64,000 bases of DNA from Henckelia pumila (GCF_033568475.1 NC_133122.1:144598861-144662860); one strand, 5' to 3'. Counted from the stretch's first letter, positions 37,440 to 49,214 are shown. Numbers and translations are program-made. Notes: generated by a model not told the origin, from the sequence alone.

Positions 37440-39258
37440 GCTAAATTTATAGTCTATAGCCCGACTGTACCTCCTTTTTTAATTTATCGGGTCTTGCAAG
37501 TCGACGGTGGTCTGTGTCTGATCCACGATACCACCTCGATAAACTTTTATCCTTTGCCCATTAACTTTGAATGCTCCTGTGGCAGGACTATAAATTTCTA
37601 CCGTACCATACGACATTACTTGGTTGATAGTAAATGGCCCTGACCATCTCGAACGTAGCTTTCCTGGCATGAGCTTCAAACGTGAGTTATATAATAAAAC
37701 AGTTTAGCCTACCTCGAACTCACGTGAGACAATGCGCTGATCATGCCATTTCTTGGTCTTTTCTTTGTAAATTCTGGCATTTTCATAGGCATCCAACCTA
37801 AGCTCCTCAAGTTCATTCAACTGTAGCAAACGTTCTTCACCAGTAGCCTGCACATCAAAATTTAGAAATTTAGTAGCCCATAGTGCTTTATGCTCAAGTT
37901 CAACAGGAAGATGACACGCTTTTCCATATAACAACTTAAAGGGAGAAGTTCCTATAGGTGTTTTAAAAGCAGTTCGATAGGCCCATAACGCATCATCTAA
38001 TTTATTCGACCACTCTTCCTGTTTGAATTCACAGTTTTTCCAAAATTCTTTTCAACTCTTTATTAGAAATCTCAACTTGCCCATTAGTCTGGGGATGATA
38101 AGGTGTTGCCACCTTGTGAGTGACACCATATTTTGTCAAAAGTGTATCAAATTGCTGATTACAAAAGTGGGTTTCTCCATCACTAATTATGGCTCTAGAG
38201 GTACCATATCTAGAAAATATGAATTTTTTCAAAAACTTAACAACCACCCTAGAGTTATTTGTCCTACATGCAAGTGCTTCAACCCACTTAGACACATAAT
38301 CGACCGCAACCAAGATATATTTGTTCCCTTCAGACGCAGGAAACGGCCCCATGAAATCTATACCCCATACATCAAAAACTTCACAAACAAGAATATTATT
38401 GAGGGGCATCTCATGTCTCCTAGAAATATTACCAATTTTCTGACAAGCATCACAAGTAATCACATAGGCATATGCATCCTTAAACAATGAAGGCCAATAA
38501 AATCCCGACTGAAGTACTTTAGCAGCGGTACGACCCGCGCCGAAGTGACCTCCAGTCGGACCTGTGTGACAATGTGAGAGTATAGATCTTACCTCTTCCG
38601 CTGGAATACACCTACGAATGATACCATCTGCACATATCTTAAACAGAAAAGGATCTTCCCACAAAAAATATTTCAATTCAGAGAAAAATTTCTTTTTCTG
38701 TTGATAAGTTAAATGCGAGGGAAGAAACTTACTTGACAGATAGTTAACGATGTCTACATACCATGGTAAATTAGATACCTCAAACAGCTGTTCATCAGGA
38801 AAATCATCATGAATCACTTGTGTTTCAGCTCCTTGATTTTCCAAACGAGAAAGGTTGTCCGCAACTTTATTCTCCGCGCCCTTCCTGTCAATAATTTTCA
38901 AATCAAATTTTTGCAACAACAAAACCCAACGAATTAACCTGGGTTTAGCATCCTTTTTGCTCATCAAATACTTCAATGCCGAATGGTCCGTGTGAACGAT
39001 GACTTTGCTTCCCACCAAATAAGACCTAAATTTATCCAAGGTAAACACGACTACGAGAAGTTCTTTTTCAGTAGTTGCATAGTTCAGTTGGGCGGCTGAC
39101 AGGGTGATACTGGCGTAGTAAATCACATGAAGTACTTTGTCCCTCTTTTGTCCAAGCACGACTCCTAATGCAGTGTCACTGGCATCACACATCAACTCAA
39201 ATGGTAGATTCCAGTCAGGAGCTACTATCACTGGTGCAGTTGTTAATTTCTGCTTCAA
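37440..39258 (-). pseudogene. E2 RNase H and integrase
   Basis: From 39258 the frame runs through RNase H ([43 protein letters not shown]), the integrase zinc-binding region ([10 protein letters not shown] then CDACQKIG), the catalytic core ([19 protein letters not shown] and the [11 protein letters not shown] block) and, after a one-base frameshift near 38030 and a stop at about 37701, the C-terminal SRWSGPFTI domain ending near 37479. The stop at 37701 is TAA where the family has glutamine. RNase H and integrase act in cDNA synthesis and chromosomal insertion. Confidence 0.88.
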
Positions 39259-39261
39259 AAT

Positions 39262-40400
39262 CTAAAAGGCCTGCAAGCACTCAGCAGAAAAATTAAAAAG
39301 CACCTCTTTGATTAACAGATTAGTAAGGGGTTTAGCAATAGAAGAAAAATCTTTAATAAATCTCATATAGAAACCCGCATGCCCAAGAAAACTCCTAATG
39401 CCCTTCAAATTTGTGGGAGGTGGAAGTTTTTCAATTACTTCAAGTTTTGCTCGATCTACCTCCACACCTACCTCAAACACCTTATGTCCTAAAACAATGC
39501 CCTCTTTCACCATGAAGTGGCATTTTTCCCAATTCAACACAAGATTGCTCTCCTCACATATCTGCAACACTTTTTTCAAATTAAATAAGCATGCATCAAA
39601 CGACGATCCAACCATAGAAAAATCATCCATAAACACTTCTATAAACTTTTCAACCATATCATGAAAAATAGCCATCATACACCGCTGAAAAGTGGCAGGG
39701 GCATTACAGAGACCAAACGGCATTTGTTTATAAGCAAAAGTACCATAAGGACAAGTAAAAGTGGTTTTATGTTGGTCCTCAGGTGCTATAGGAATTTGCA
39801 TATATCCGGAATAACCGTCCAAAAAACAATAAAACACATGCCCTGCAAGTCTCTCAACCATCTGATCAATAAAGGGAAGGGGAAAGTGATCCTTACGGGT
39901 GACATCATTCAATTTCCTATAATCAATACAAACCCGCCACCCCGTAACAGTTCTAGTAGAAATCAATTCATTATTTGCATTTTCGATTATAGTCATCCCT
40001 CCCTTTTTAGGCACTACTTGAATTGGACTCACCCATTCACTATCAGAAATAGGATAGATAATATCTGCATCAAGGAGCTTGATTACCTCCTTTTTCACTA
40101 CCTCTTGCATCGCCGAGTTGAGTCGCCTCTGTGGTTGAGTAGATGTCTTGTGCTCCGCTTCCATCAATATTTTGTGCATGCACATGGTTGGACTAATCCC
40201 CTTGATATCGGCCAAGCTCCATCCGATGGCTTTTATGTGTTCTCGAATCACCCGCAACAATTTTTCCTCCTCACAACCTGTTAAAGAAGATGAACAAATT
40301 ACTGGCAGTTTAGCATCCTTTAATAAATACAAATATTTCAAATGAGAAAGGGAGTGGTTTAAGTTCAAGAGTGGGGGGCTCCTCGGTGGATGACTTCAGT
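39262..40400 (-). pseudogene. E2 reverse transcriptase
   Basis: Motifs in order: WVSPIQVVPKKGG, CIDYRKLNDVTRKDHFPLP, DGYSGYMQI, MPFGLCNAPATFQRCM and the catalytic FMDDFS, then GHKVFEVGVEVD and FLGHAGFYMRFIKDFS. This matches Athila-type RT. The frame starts in phase with the protease only after a frameshift near 40365, and a TAG at 39259-39261 separates it from RNase H. E3 inserted at 40401, splitting the protease-RT linker. Confidence 0.9.
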
Positions 40401-41698
40401 TGTAGTGACCCTTACCCGGATCACCTACTAAACAGAACTTAGACATGCAATTAACTTAATTAAATAGATATCAGAATAAAACTGCGGAAACCATAAACAT
40501 TATACAATCCCACGTAAAGGAATCTGTAATTTATCCAAATAATATACAACCAAATCGAATAGCTGTATCAACCCAAACAACAGTAATAAAACCTAGACGA
40601 AGCTCCAGCTGGTCAACCACTGACTAGCCCCTCCTGGATCCACCCTCCTCGTCCAATCGCAAACCTGCCCCATGGAATAGGGTGTCCAGAAACACAGAGT
40701 ACAAGACGTAAGCATAAAACGCTCAGTACGAGAGTATGAGTATACATGCATGCAAAGTGAGCTCCCTAAAAACTCGAGGTCAAGGATCAGATAACAGAGA
40801 CAGACCGGGCCCTGGTATGTAGCACGCTGTGCCGTCGCTTCAGGAGGTGGCTCCCATACCGAGATAACCGTGGATACACCGGACACAAATCGATGGAAGT
40901 CCATCCACTAACAGGATAGGGTACAACCCTACTAACAGACATCTCGAAAGAGATACAGCAAGATGCAAATGAATGCAGCATAATATCATGGCATATAAAT
41001 CATGCAGTCACATAATACATGCATACTCAGTCAGGATATCTCGAACAGTACTTTGGTACCTCAAAACAGTGCAAGCTCTACCAACTCTAGGTCCACGCCT
41101 ATAGTCTGCTCTACACTGCTAAATGATACTACTATCATTAAAGTGCTCTAAAAGCCTTAACTAAGCTATTGCATACTCCTAAATATTTATAGGACCTTCG
41201 TCCGTCGTTAGCCCTTTGATGTCGATGCCTCTAGAATTTGGGCACAACTCCGCTACGACTACCGAACGCCTCGCCGACCGCCGGGTCAAGCCTAGGAAGG
41301 CTAGAACAACTCGAATAGACTAGAAAGGAGAGGGAAATACTCGGAATTGGCAATTGGAAATGAAGCCTCGGCCCTCTATTTATAGATAACGATCGGAACT
41401 TCCGATCCTTGATCGGAACGTCCGAACCTCGATCGAAACGTCCGATCCTGCCATCGGAGCTTTCGAAGATCCTGATCTGCCACGTGTCAAAATATCACTT
41501 GTTGACTCCGGATAGGGGTGATCGAAGCTTCCGATCCTGATCGGAGCTTCCGATCTAGCCAATCGTCATGCCTGACGTAATATGATCGGAGCTTCCGATC
41601 CTGTTCGGAACTTCCGAACCTACCTTCGGAGATTCCGAACTCTATTCAAGTAATTATGATAATCCCTTAATTACTGATTTCGGGTACGGGGTACTACA
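40401..41698 (-). repeat. 3' LTR of E3
   Basis: This LTR carries TATAAATA on the minus strand (41377-41384), with an array of about nine GATCGGA/TCCGATC-type units immediately upstream in that sense (41388-41640). CACGTGTC (about 41481-41488) and TGACGTAA (about 41572-41579) words lie within the array. A GTTGAC-type word (TTGACT at 41502) resembles a W-box. Confidence 0.92.
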
Positions 41699-41829
41699 TT
41701 CTCCCCCACTTAAGATATTTCGTCCTCGAAATCAGATCTTAAGTACCGAATGCAATACAGAAATCAGAAACATTCTTTATTCAAATTAAACGTTTACAGA
41801 GTTTGCAACTGAATACAACTTAAGAATGA

Positions 41830-42400
41830 AATCAAAACAACTCAGGATGGTCTTCACGCATCCTGTCCTCAAGCTCCTAAGTAGCTTCCTCAGTGCCTCG
41901 GCGCTGCCACTGAACTAAAACAAGAGGGATGACTTTGTTCCGCAAAACCTTATCCTTATAATCCAGGATACGAATAGGTTTCTCAACATAAGTCAAATCC
42001 TTGTTCACCTGAACCTCAGACCGCTGCAGAATATGAGATTCATCCGCCACATACCATCGCAACAGAGATACGTGGAACACGTCGTGAATACTGGATAGAT
42101 GCGGTGGCAAAGCTAGTCGATAAGCCAAATCGCCAATGCTCTCCAAGATCTCAAACGGACCGATAAACCTGGGAGATAACTTGCCCTTAAGGACAAATCT
42201 GAGAATCTTGCGGAAAGGTGACACTCTCAGAAACACTTTCTCCCCGACATCGAACTGCAAAGGTCTACGCTTGATATTAGCATAGCTGGCCTGACGATTC
42301 TGTGCAGTCTTAATCCGTTTCTTGATCTGATCAACAATGTCTATCGCCTGCTGGATAAACTCCGGTCCCTCAGCCTGTCTCTCCCCCACGGAAACAAGCT
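41830..42400 (-). pseudogene. E3 integrase C-terminal fragment with chromodomain-like end
   Basis: The minus-strand frame shows IKKRIKTAQNRQASYA, GEKVFLRVSPFRK, LSPRFIGPFEIL, IGDLAYRLALPPHLS and HDVFHVSLLRWY, then VQWQRRGTEEAT, all from the integrase C-terminus and chromodomain of gypsy elements. A TAG at 41874-41876 stands where tryptophan is usual. The upstream part of integrase is missing because the internal deletion joins this fragment directly to gag at about 42395-42425. Confidence 0.88.
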
Positions 42401-43215
42401 CCAGAAGCTCTACGACACTTGTCGGATGGATGGTTCTTCCCACAATGATCACACTTGTCCTTCTTACCGTAACGGACAACACCAGCAGAGCCAGAGGAAG
42501 AAGAAGTAGATCCAGACTTCTTGAAAGATTGGGCACGGGGACCCAAAGAACTAGCAGGCCTCGACTGAGGGAAAGACCTGTTCCGCCGAATGCTGTCCTT
42601 CGCCTGGTGACAACGGCTCACCAAACCCTCGTAGGAAATGTCGTCGCCAACCGCCACACGGTCATGGATCTCAGGGTTAAGGCCCTGAAGGAACAGATTA
42701 TACTTCATCTCTGAGCTATCAGCAATCTCGAGGCAATAGGATAGCAGATCAAAGAACCTCTGCTGATACTCATCAATAGACATGGCTCCCTATCGCAGAC
42801 TCAGTAGCTCGCCTGCCTTCGACTGGCGGAGTGCAGGAGGAAAATACCGCTTTTGGAAAGCTATGGGGAACTCGGCCCAGGTGGCCACTCATCTCGCCGC
42901 AATAAAGGGTGCAGAAGTAAACCTCCACCACCTACGGGCTCGCCCATCCAGAAGATAGCCAAAGGTCTCCATCTTCTGCTCCTCGGTGCAGTGGAAAGTC
43001 TGAAAAGTCATCTCCATGCGGTCTAACCAGTTCTCCGCATCCTTCGAAGACTCACCTCCAACTAAGGGTTTAGGACCCATAGCTAAGAATCGACGCACAG
43101 TGAAACGCTCGTCGTCATGATGACGATGACGCCGTTCTCGACGAGGCTCCCGGTCGGCATCACCCCAACGCCCACCAATACTGCCATGAGAACTCCGAGT
43201 GTCACGATTTGCCAT
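42395..43215 (-). pseudogene. E3 gag with zinc knuckle
   Basis: The frame starts at 43215 (MANRDTRSSHG) and includes GPKPLVGGESSKDAENWLDRME, the WWRF segment, the EYQQRFFDLLSY capsid segment, FLQGLNPEIHDRV and a zinc knuckle CDHCGKNHPSDKC. Two stops, a TGA near 42886 and a TAG near 42790, lie in frame; the second replaces glutamine. The zinc knuckle is followed at once by the deletion junction. Confidence 0.88.
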
Positions 43216-43280
43216 CTACAAAAATACCTCATGATGAGACTAAATCCCAAGAATTCTTTTGCATGCTCTGATACCATAAA

Positions 43281-44611
43281 TGTAGTGACCCTTACCCGGA
43301 TCACCTACTAAACAGAACTTAGGCATGCAATTAACTTAATTAAACAGATATCAGAATAAAACTGCGGAAACCATAAACATTATACAATCCCACGTAAAGG
43401 AATCTGTAATTTATCCAAATAATATACAACCAAATCGAATAGCTGTATCAACCTAAACAACAGTAATAAAACCTAGACGAAGCTCCAGCTGGTCAACCAC
43501 TAACTAGCCCCTCCTAGATCCACCCTCCTCGTCCAATCGCAAACCTGCCCCATGGAATAGGGTGTCCAAAAACACAAAGTACGAGACATGAACATAAAAC
43601 GCTCAGTACGAGAGTATGAGTCTACATGCATGCAAAGTGAACTCCCTAAAAACTCGAGGTCAAGGATCAGATAACAAAGACAGACCGGGCCCTGGTATGT
43701 AGCACGCTGTGCCGTCGCTTCAGGAGGTGGCTCCCATACCGAGATAACCGTGGATACGCCGGACCCAAATCGATGGAAGTCCATCCACTAACAGGATAGG
43801 GTACAACCCTACTAACAGACATCTCGAAAGAGATACAGCAAGATGCAAATGAATGCAGCATAATATCATGACATATAAATCATGCAGTCACATAATACAT
43901 GCATACTCAGTCAGGATATCTCGAACAGTACTTTCGTACCTCAAAACAGTGCAAGCTCTACCAACTCTAGGTCCACGCCTATAGTCTGCTCTACACTGCC
44001 AAATGATACTACTATCATTAAAGTGCTCTAAAAGCCTTAACTAAGCTATTGCATACTCCTAAATATTTATAGGAAGCAAAAGCTATACCTTCGTCTGTCG
44101 TTAGCCCTTTGATGTCGATGCCTCTAGAACTTGGGCACAACTCCGCTACGACTACCGAACGCCTTGCCGACCGCCGGGTCAAGCCTAGGAAGGCTAGAAC
44201 AACTCGAATAGACTAGAAAGGAGAGGGAAATACTCGGAATTGGCAATTGGAAATGAAGCCTCGGCCCTCTATTTATAGACAACGATCGGAACTTCCGATC
44301 CTTGATCGGAATGTCCGAACCTCGATCGGAACGTCCGATCCTGCCATCGGAGCTTCCGAAGATCCTGATCTGCCACGTGTCAAAATATCACTTGTTGACT
44401 CCGGATAGGGGTGATCGAAGCTTTCGATCCTGATCGGAGCTTCCGATCTAGCCAATCGTCATGCCTGACGTAATATGATCGGAGCTTCCGATCCTGCATC
44501 GGAGCTTCCGATCCTGTTCGGAACTTCCGAACCTACCTTCGGAGCTTCCGAACTCTATTCAAGTAATTATGATAATCCCTTAATTACTGATTTCGGGTAC
44601 GGGGTACTACA
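43281..44611 (-). repeat. 5' LTR of E3
   Basis: This copy exceeds its sister by 33 bp, accounted for by a 13-bp segment near 44074 and one extra 20-bp GATCGGAGC/TTCCGATC unit near 44490-44510. The TATA box on the minus strand is at 44270-44277. Confidence 0.92.
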
Positions 44612-45383
44612 TCAGTGGTTTTGGAGTATGGTTAAGCTCTTCCATCTTGGTATTGATGAGTCTGTCTAAGGGCAAACTCCAATCCAAATACCGTGCTACT
44701 TCATGAACTTCCTCACTGACATGCTCTTCATCCGTTGTACCTGTCAAACATATTTCTAATGGATCCACAGACAACTGTTCCTGCAGAGAACACTCAACCA
44801 AATCATCAGTAATATCAATTCTGAAACAATCAGAATTGTTTGCAGGATATCGAATGCCCTGAAAAATATTAAATATAACTTTCTCATCATTCATACGCAA
44901 CATCAACTCTCCCTTATGCACATCAATCAATGCTTTTCCAGTGGCTAAGAACAGTCTACCCAAAATAAGAGGGATCTCACGATCCTCTTCCATATCAAGC
45001 ACAATAAAGTCCTCTGGAAATATAAACTTATCAACCTTAACTAACACATCCTCTACAATCCCCCTTGGATATTTTATAGATCTGTCAGCTAATTGCAGGG
45101 ATATAGTAGTTGGCTTAACTTCACCAATTCCTAGCTTTTCAAAACATGAATAAGGCATAAGATTAATACTTGCACCTAAATCACATAAAGCCTTGTTAAA
45201 AAATGATTTTCCAATAGTGCAGGGAATTGAAAATATGCCGGGATCCTTAAGTTTTGGAGGGAGTTTATTTTGTAAAATAGCAGAACATTCCTCCGACAAC
45301 TTCACAGTTTCAAAATCTACAAGTTTTCTTTTGTTAGACAAAATCTCTTTCAAAAATTTTGCATAACTGGGCATTTGAGCCAA
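44612..45383 (-). pseudogene. E2 protease region
   Basis: The minus-strand frame from 45383 has KFLKEILSNKRKL, ALCDLGASINLMP with the catalytic aspartate (here D-L-G instead of the usual D-T-G, as is common in Athila-like proteases), and IPLILGRLFLATGKALIDV, the second half of the retropepsin fold. It overlaps the end of gag in another frame, which reflects a one-base frameshift near 45410. E3 interrupts it at 44611. Confidence 0.88.
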
Positions 45384-46957
45384 AGCGTCTGCAAAGGGAA
45401 TATTAATATGAAGTTGAAAATCTCTAAGAATTTTGCAAATTGATTATACAATTGCAGTTGTTTTGCTCTTTGGGGGAAGGGAAGTTTACTCAAATCAATA
45501 TTCTCATTAATAATTGGGTGAGAGGACTTACCTTTCTTGCTCGTAGGCGTCGAGTCTGAATGGTTTGGCACTTCCTCCAGCCCTTTTTCCTTGCTTAGCT
45601 CGCTTGCTTCCTCATCCTCAGTATTTTTCTCCACAGTATCTGCTTGAAATATAGTCACTGCCAGAATAACATTGACATCCTTGGGATTCCTCTCAGTATT
45701 GCTAGGCAACGATCCTGCTGGCCTAGTAGACAGCTGTGTTGCTATCTGGCTCATCTGTGTTTCTAACTTCTGCAACATTGCCTCCTGATTTTGTAGACGG
45801 GTCTCAGTACCAGCTACATATTTCATCATGATTTCTTCAAAAGAGGGCTTCTTCTCGACTGGCTTCGATGTATTAGCTGTCGGATCTGCAGCTTTCCAAG
45901 AGAAGTTTGGATGGTTCTTCCAGCCAGGATTAAAAGTATTGCTGTAGGGATTGTACTGCTGTCTCCCTTGATTCCCCATAAAATTCGCAGCATCAACTTC
46001 AAATACTTGCTGTTCGTCAGGCTGTTGAACTTGCACTTGGTTGGCTGAAGATGTCTGCATAACTGCCATCTGATGAGTAAGAGCATCGATCTTGGCATTC
46101 AGTGCTGTTAGTGCATCGACTTCTAGTACTCTAGTCTTTTTCTCTTTTTTAGCATCTGGCCATCCAATGTTGCTTTCAGCCATATTTCCAATGATTTCCC
46201 ATGCCTCTACCGGTGTTTTCCTGAATAGGCTTCCATTAGCAGCGGCATCCAACATGGATCGAACAGATTGATAAGCCCCATTGTAGAAAGTCTGAGTCTG
46301 CTGGCTCTGAGTAAGATTATGTTGAGGACACATCCTCAACATCTTTTTGAATCGAGTCCAAGCAGCATGTAAAGATTCAGCTTCCTTATGCCTGAATGAG
46401 ATGATATCGGAGAACAGTTTAGCCATCTTTATAGGGGGAAAATACTTATTCAGAAAGGTCTGAACAAGTTGATCCCATGTAGTAATTGATCCAGCAGGAA
46501 AATCGTCTAGCCACTCAACAGATTCTCCTTGTAGAGAGAATGGGAATAATCGCAGTTGCACTGCATCAGATGTTATCCCATTCACCTTGAACGTGTTGCA
46601 GATCGACAAAAAACACTCCAGATGAGCGTAGGGGTCTTCCACAGATGTACCCCCAAATCTAGCTTGCAATTGAATCAGTTGAATAGTAGAGGGTTTTAGC
46701 TCAAAATTGTTTGCCTCAACAGCGGGGCGAACTATGCTAGATCCATAGCCTTCAGTTGGCGGACGGATAATATCCCAAACAATACGGTTGTCTTCCATAT
46801 CTATTTCAGATTCAGATTCTGACTCTAGTTCAAGATTGATAAATTTATTGGCTTTTCGGATCCTGTTAAGCGTGTGTTCGATCTCCAAATCAAGTGGTAG
46901 TAATTTCCTTGATCGAATGTTATGCATGCACAACAGAAGGTACCTGAAAATCACCAA
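45350..46957 (-). CDS. E2 gag protein, Athila type (535 aa, open)
   Basis: A long uninterrupted frame carries the Athila-like capsid signatures NNFELKPSTIQLIQ, GTSVEDPYAHLECFLSICNTFKVNG, LRLFPFSLQGESVEWLDDFP, TTWDQLVQTFLNKYFP, FRHKEAESLHAAWTRFK, FYNGAYQSVRSMLDAAANG and EAWEIIGNMAESN, a glutamine-rich linker, then KKPSFEEIMMKYV with a coiled-coil-like heptad region. The likely start is an internal methionine such as MEDNRIVWD (about 54 codons in) or the ORF start. The last 25 or so residues are out of frame with the family because of a frameshift near 45410. It forms the particle shell in active elements. Confidence 0.85.
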   Translation of the reverse strand: MVIFRYLLLCMHNIRSRKLLPLDLEIEHTLNRIRKANKFINLELESESESEIDMEDNRIVWDIIRPPTEGYGSSIVRPAVEANNFELKPSTIQLIQLQARFGGTSVEDPYAHLECFLSICNTFKVNGITSDAVQLRLFPFSLQGESVEWLDDFPAGSITTWDQLVQTFLNKYFPPIKMAKLFSDIISFRHKEAESLHAAWTRFKKMLRMCPQHNLTQSQQTQTFYNGAYQSVRSMLDAAANGSLFRKTPVEAWEIIGNMAESNIGWPDAKKEKKTRVLEVDALTALNAKIDALTHQMAVMQTSSANQVQVQQPDEQQVFEVDAANFMGNQGRQQYNPYSNTFNPGWKNHPNFSWKAADPTANTSKPVEKKPSFEEIMMKYVAGTETRLQNQEAMLQKLETQMSQIATQLSTRPAGSLPSNTERNPKDVNVILAVTIFQADTVEKNTEDEEASELSKEKGLEEVPNHSDSTPTSKKGKSSHPIINENIDLSKLPFPQRAKQLQLYNQFAKFLEIFNFILIFPLQTLWLKCPVMQNF

Positions 46958-47031
46958 GAAATTATAGTCAGAAATTAAGAAAATAAATAAGGTCTAATCT
47001 CAAGAGAAATAAAAATTCTGATATCAAACAG

Positions 47032-47049
47032 TCCCCGGCAACGGCGCCA
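47032..47049 (-). other. Primer-binding site of E2 (tRNA-Asp)
   Basis: On the plus strand the 18 bases read TCCCCGGCAACGGCGCCA, the 3' end of plant tRNA-Asp including CCA, so the minus strand can pair with that tRNA. It lies six bases from the LTR. It is not a tRNA gene because no cloverleaf precedes it. Confidence 0.88.
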
Positions 47050-47055
47050 AAAACT

Positions 47056-48481
47056 TGACCGGCTAAATCGGTGTGATTAAAAATCAACTGGCAAGCGTAC
47101 CATGTCAAATAATAGATAGTGAATAAAATTCGAATGTCGAACCCACAGGGACTGTATAATTATGACTACCAGAATATATTTATTTCTACTTATTCTAGAC
47201 TAATCAAAAATAGTGATTTCAGATTTTAACTAATAATAAAAAGTTGTAATTAAAATTAAATTAAATAAAACGCAGCTGGAAAATTTAGATTTAAATCAAA
47301 TTTGGGAAAAGCTCGATCAAGGACTCACGTAGGTACCAGACAATTCATGTAACAAGCAGTCGATCTAAGACATTATACTTAATCTTAATTCACGAGAATT
47401 TTCCTAATTTGTTCGAAGGACTATTTCTAGAACAATCAAACCTATTCAAATATTGATGAACTAATCTTTCGTAATTCTAATCAAATTTGAATGCATGAAT
47501 AACTGTGAAAATTCAGTAAACACCTAAATCGCATAATGAAACCGAATTCTATTTCTAGTCAGTTTTACACTATGTTGATTATTGAAGCGATAAAAATCGA
47601 AACCTCCTCTGTCGAATTGGAATCAATTAACATACAAGCAAATAACTGGCCACGAAATTCACAAGACAAATATAAATTCAACGATCAATAAAATAAAATC
47701 AAGTCTGAAAATCTCAAATAAACAAATCAAGTTTTATATATAAATTGTCTGGCCCAATCACGCGGCCTTGATCGAGTAAAAACTACTACTCACTAATAAA
47801 CATAATTAATTAAACCAAGTCTAAAATCATAAACTAAAGAAAATACGAGAGTAGAAGAAAATCTGAAGAAATTTGTTCCACAGCCGCCGTATGCTTCGCG
47901 CGTACTCAAAAAGAAAAAAAGTCTGTAAAAAAAGCATAAAATTTCTATTTATAGGTCCGCGCCAATTAGAATCCTTGTAAAACTCAAATTCTCGAATATT
48001 GCATCTCACGAACACGCGCGCGCGCATGGCATAGCTTGCGCGCGCGTAGCTTTAAAAATCAGTGTCCTCTAGAACGCCTCGCGCGCGCGCGACTTCCCTG
48101 CAACTTCTCTGGACAATTCTTCTGCGCGCACGCGGGGTAGGAGCTCGCCCGCGCGTGCATTGGCCTGGTCGCGCGCGACTTCCCTGCAACTTCTCTGGAC
48201 AATTCTTCTGCGCGCGCGCGGGGTAGGAGCTCGCCCGCGCGCGCATTGGCCTGTTTGCCACCGGAGATTCCTTCTGCGCACGCGCGAGCAAGAGGCTCGC
48301 GCGCGCGGGGCTTGTCCGCACAGAAATTCCCAAAAATTTCTTATTTCCTACAAAATTCAACCAGGAGAGTATAATGCATACACATAAAATAAAACACTAA
48401 TAAAACTCACAAAAATAAAATAAATGCATGCAAAATAAATATAAAATGACATAAAATAATGCATACTAAACACACTTATCA
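47056..48481 (-). repeat. 5' LTR of E2, with an expanded CG-rich array
   Basis: This LTR is 123 bp longer than its sister. The gain includes an 86-bp tandem duplication (48091-48176 and 48177-48262) of a unit that contains ctctggacaattcttctg and CG runs, plus extra CG runs near 48015-48050. The TATA box on the minus strand is at 47946-47953, directly downstream of the array in that sense. Confidence 0.9.
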
Positions 48482-48594
48482 ATAGTATATTCTTGAGATT
48501 TAGGTTTGGCTCTTTGGGTTTTAATGTACCTTAATTCTTTCACATTGTTGATAGAGACTTCGAGAGTCAGGGTAGCGTTTGACGTTGGGGTGAA

Positions 48595-49214
48595 TAGAGC
48601 TGTCAGACGGACCAGCCCGCCCTGCCATGACCCGCGATCCATTTGGGTTGGCCCGTTTAGGCCCGCCTCCAAATGGGCCATAAAAACCCCAACCCGCCCC
48701 GCCCCGCCCCGGGTTGCAGGCTAAGCCGCCAAAAATTTTAAAATATAAAAAAATTCAAAAATTAAAATTAGTATTTGAGATTGAGAAAAATATATCAACA
48801 ATATTAAACAATAACAAATAATAAATGACAATTAAACAAATCATATAAAATTTTGATATTAACTATTGTATTTCGGATAAAAAATCGCATTTTCAAATAA
48901 TATGAATAATATAAATAGATATTTAACCATAAAAAATAATAATTTAAGATATTAAAAATATTTCAAATACTAGTTTTAAAATTTTAAAACCACATAATTT
49001 AAAAATAATTATTTTTATGCCCAGAATTAAAAAAAAAACTAAAAATATTTTTTTTTAAAAAACTGGCACCCCACCCCACCTCAATCTGCGGCCCGTTTGG
49101 GTTGGCCCATTTGGGCCCGTCTCCAAACGGGCCAATAAAATCTCAACCCAACCCGTCAATTTTTCATGATGAGGCGGGCTGGCCCGACGGGCCCGACCCG
49201 TTTTGATGGCTCTA
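48595..49214 (+). mobile_element. hAT-like nonautonomous element 1 in E1 gag
   Basis: The 620-bp element starts TAGAGCTGTCAGACGG and ends CCGTTTTGATGGCTCTA, imperfect inverted repeats. It is flanked by GGGGTGAA (48587-48594) and GGGGTGAT (49215-49222), an 8-bp duplication with one later change. Subterminal regions are rich in GGCCCG/CGGGCC words around an AT-rich centre. No transposase is encoded. Removing it restores gag coding sequence exactly. Confidence 0.88.

Larger units (their letters stand above)
40401..44611 (-). mobile_element. Gypsy deletion derivative E3 inserted in E2
   Basis: The element is flanked by TCAGT on both sides (40396-40400 and 44612-44616). Its LTRs are 40401-41698 (1298 bp) and 43281-44611 (1331 bp). 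Read on the minus strand, the LTR starts TGTAGTACCCCG and ends GGGTCACTACA. The primer-binding site TGGTATCAGAGCATGC (minus, 43261-43276) and a polypurine tract AAGTGGGGGAGAA (minus, 41699-41711) are present. Between them lie only gag and the C-terminal part of integrase; protease, RT, RNase H and most of integrase are deleted. It could only have moved using proteins from a relative. It is younger than E2, into which it inserted. Confidence 0.93.
33221..48481 (-). mobile_element. Athila-like gypsy retrotransposon E2, interrupted by E3
   Basis: Flanking direct repeats ATAGT (33216-33220 and 48482-48486) enclose LTRs of 1303 bp (33221-34523) and 1426 bp (47056-48481). Reading on the minus strand, the LTR starts TGATAAGTGTG and ends GCCGGTCA, and the primer-binding site matches tRNA-Asp. 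The order is gag (46957-45350), protease (45383-44612), RT (40400-39262), RNase H and integrase (39258-37440), then an extra 3' ORF with a putative plant transposon domain (about 36970-35706). The extra 3' ORF and the tRNA-Asp primer site fit the Athila/Tat branch. Without E3 it measures about 11 kb. Several frameshifts and stops make it defective. Confidence 0.9.

Noticed and set aside
41388..41640. CRISPR-like array because of regularly spaced GATCGGA repeats
   Set aside because: The units are imperfect palindromes with short variable spacers inside a plant LTR promoter; no cas genes and not a prokaryotic context.
47032..47049. A tRNA-Asp gene
   Set aside because: Only the 3' terminal 18 bases including CCA are present, next to an LTR. 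This is the primer-binding site, and plant nuclear tRNA genes do not encode CCA.
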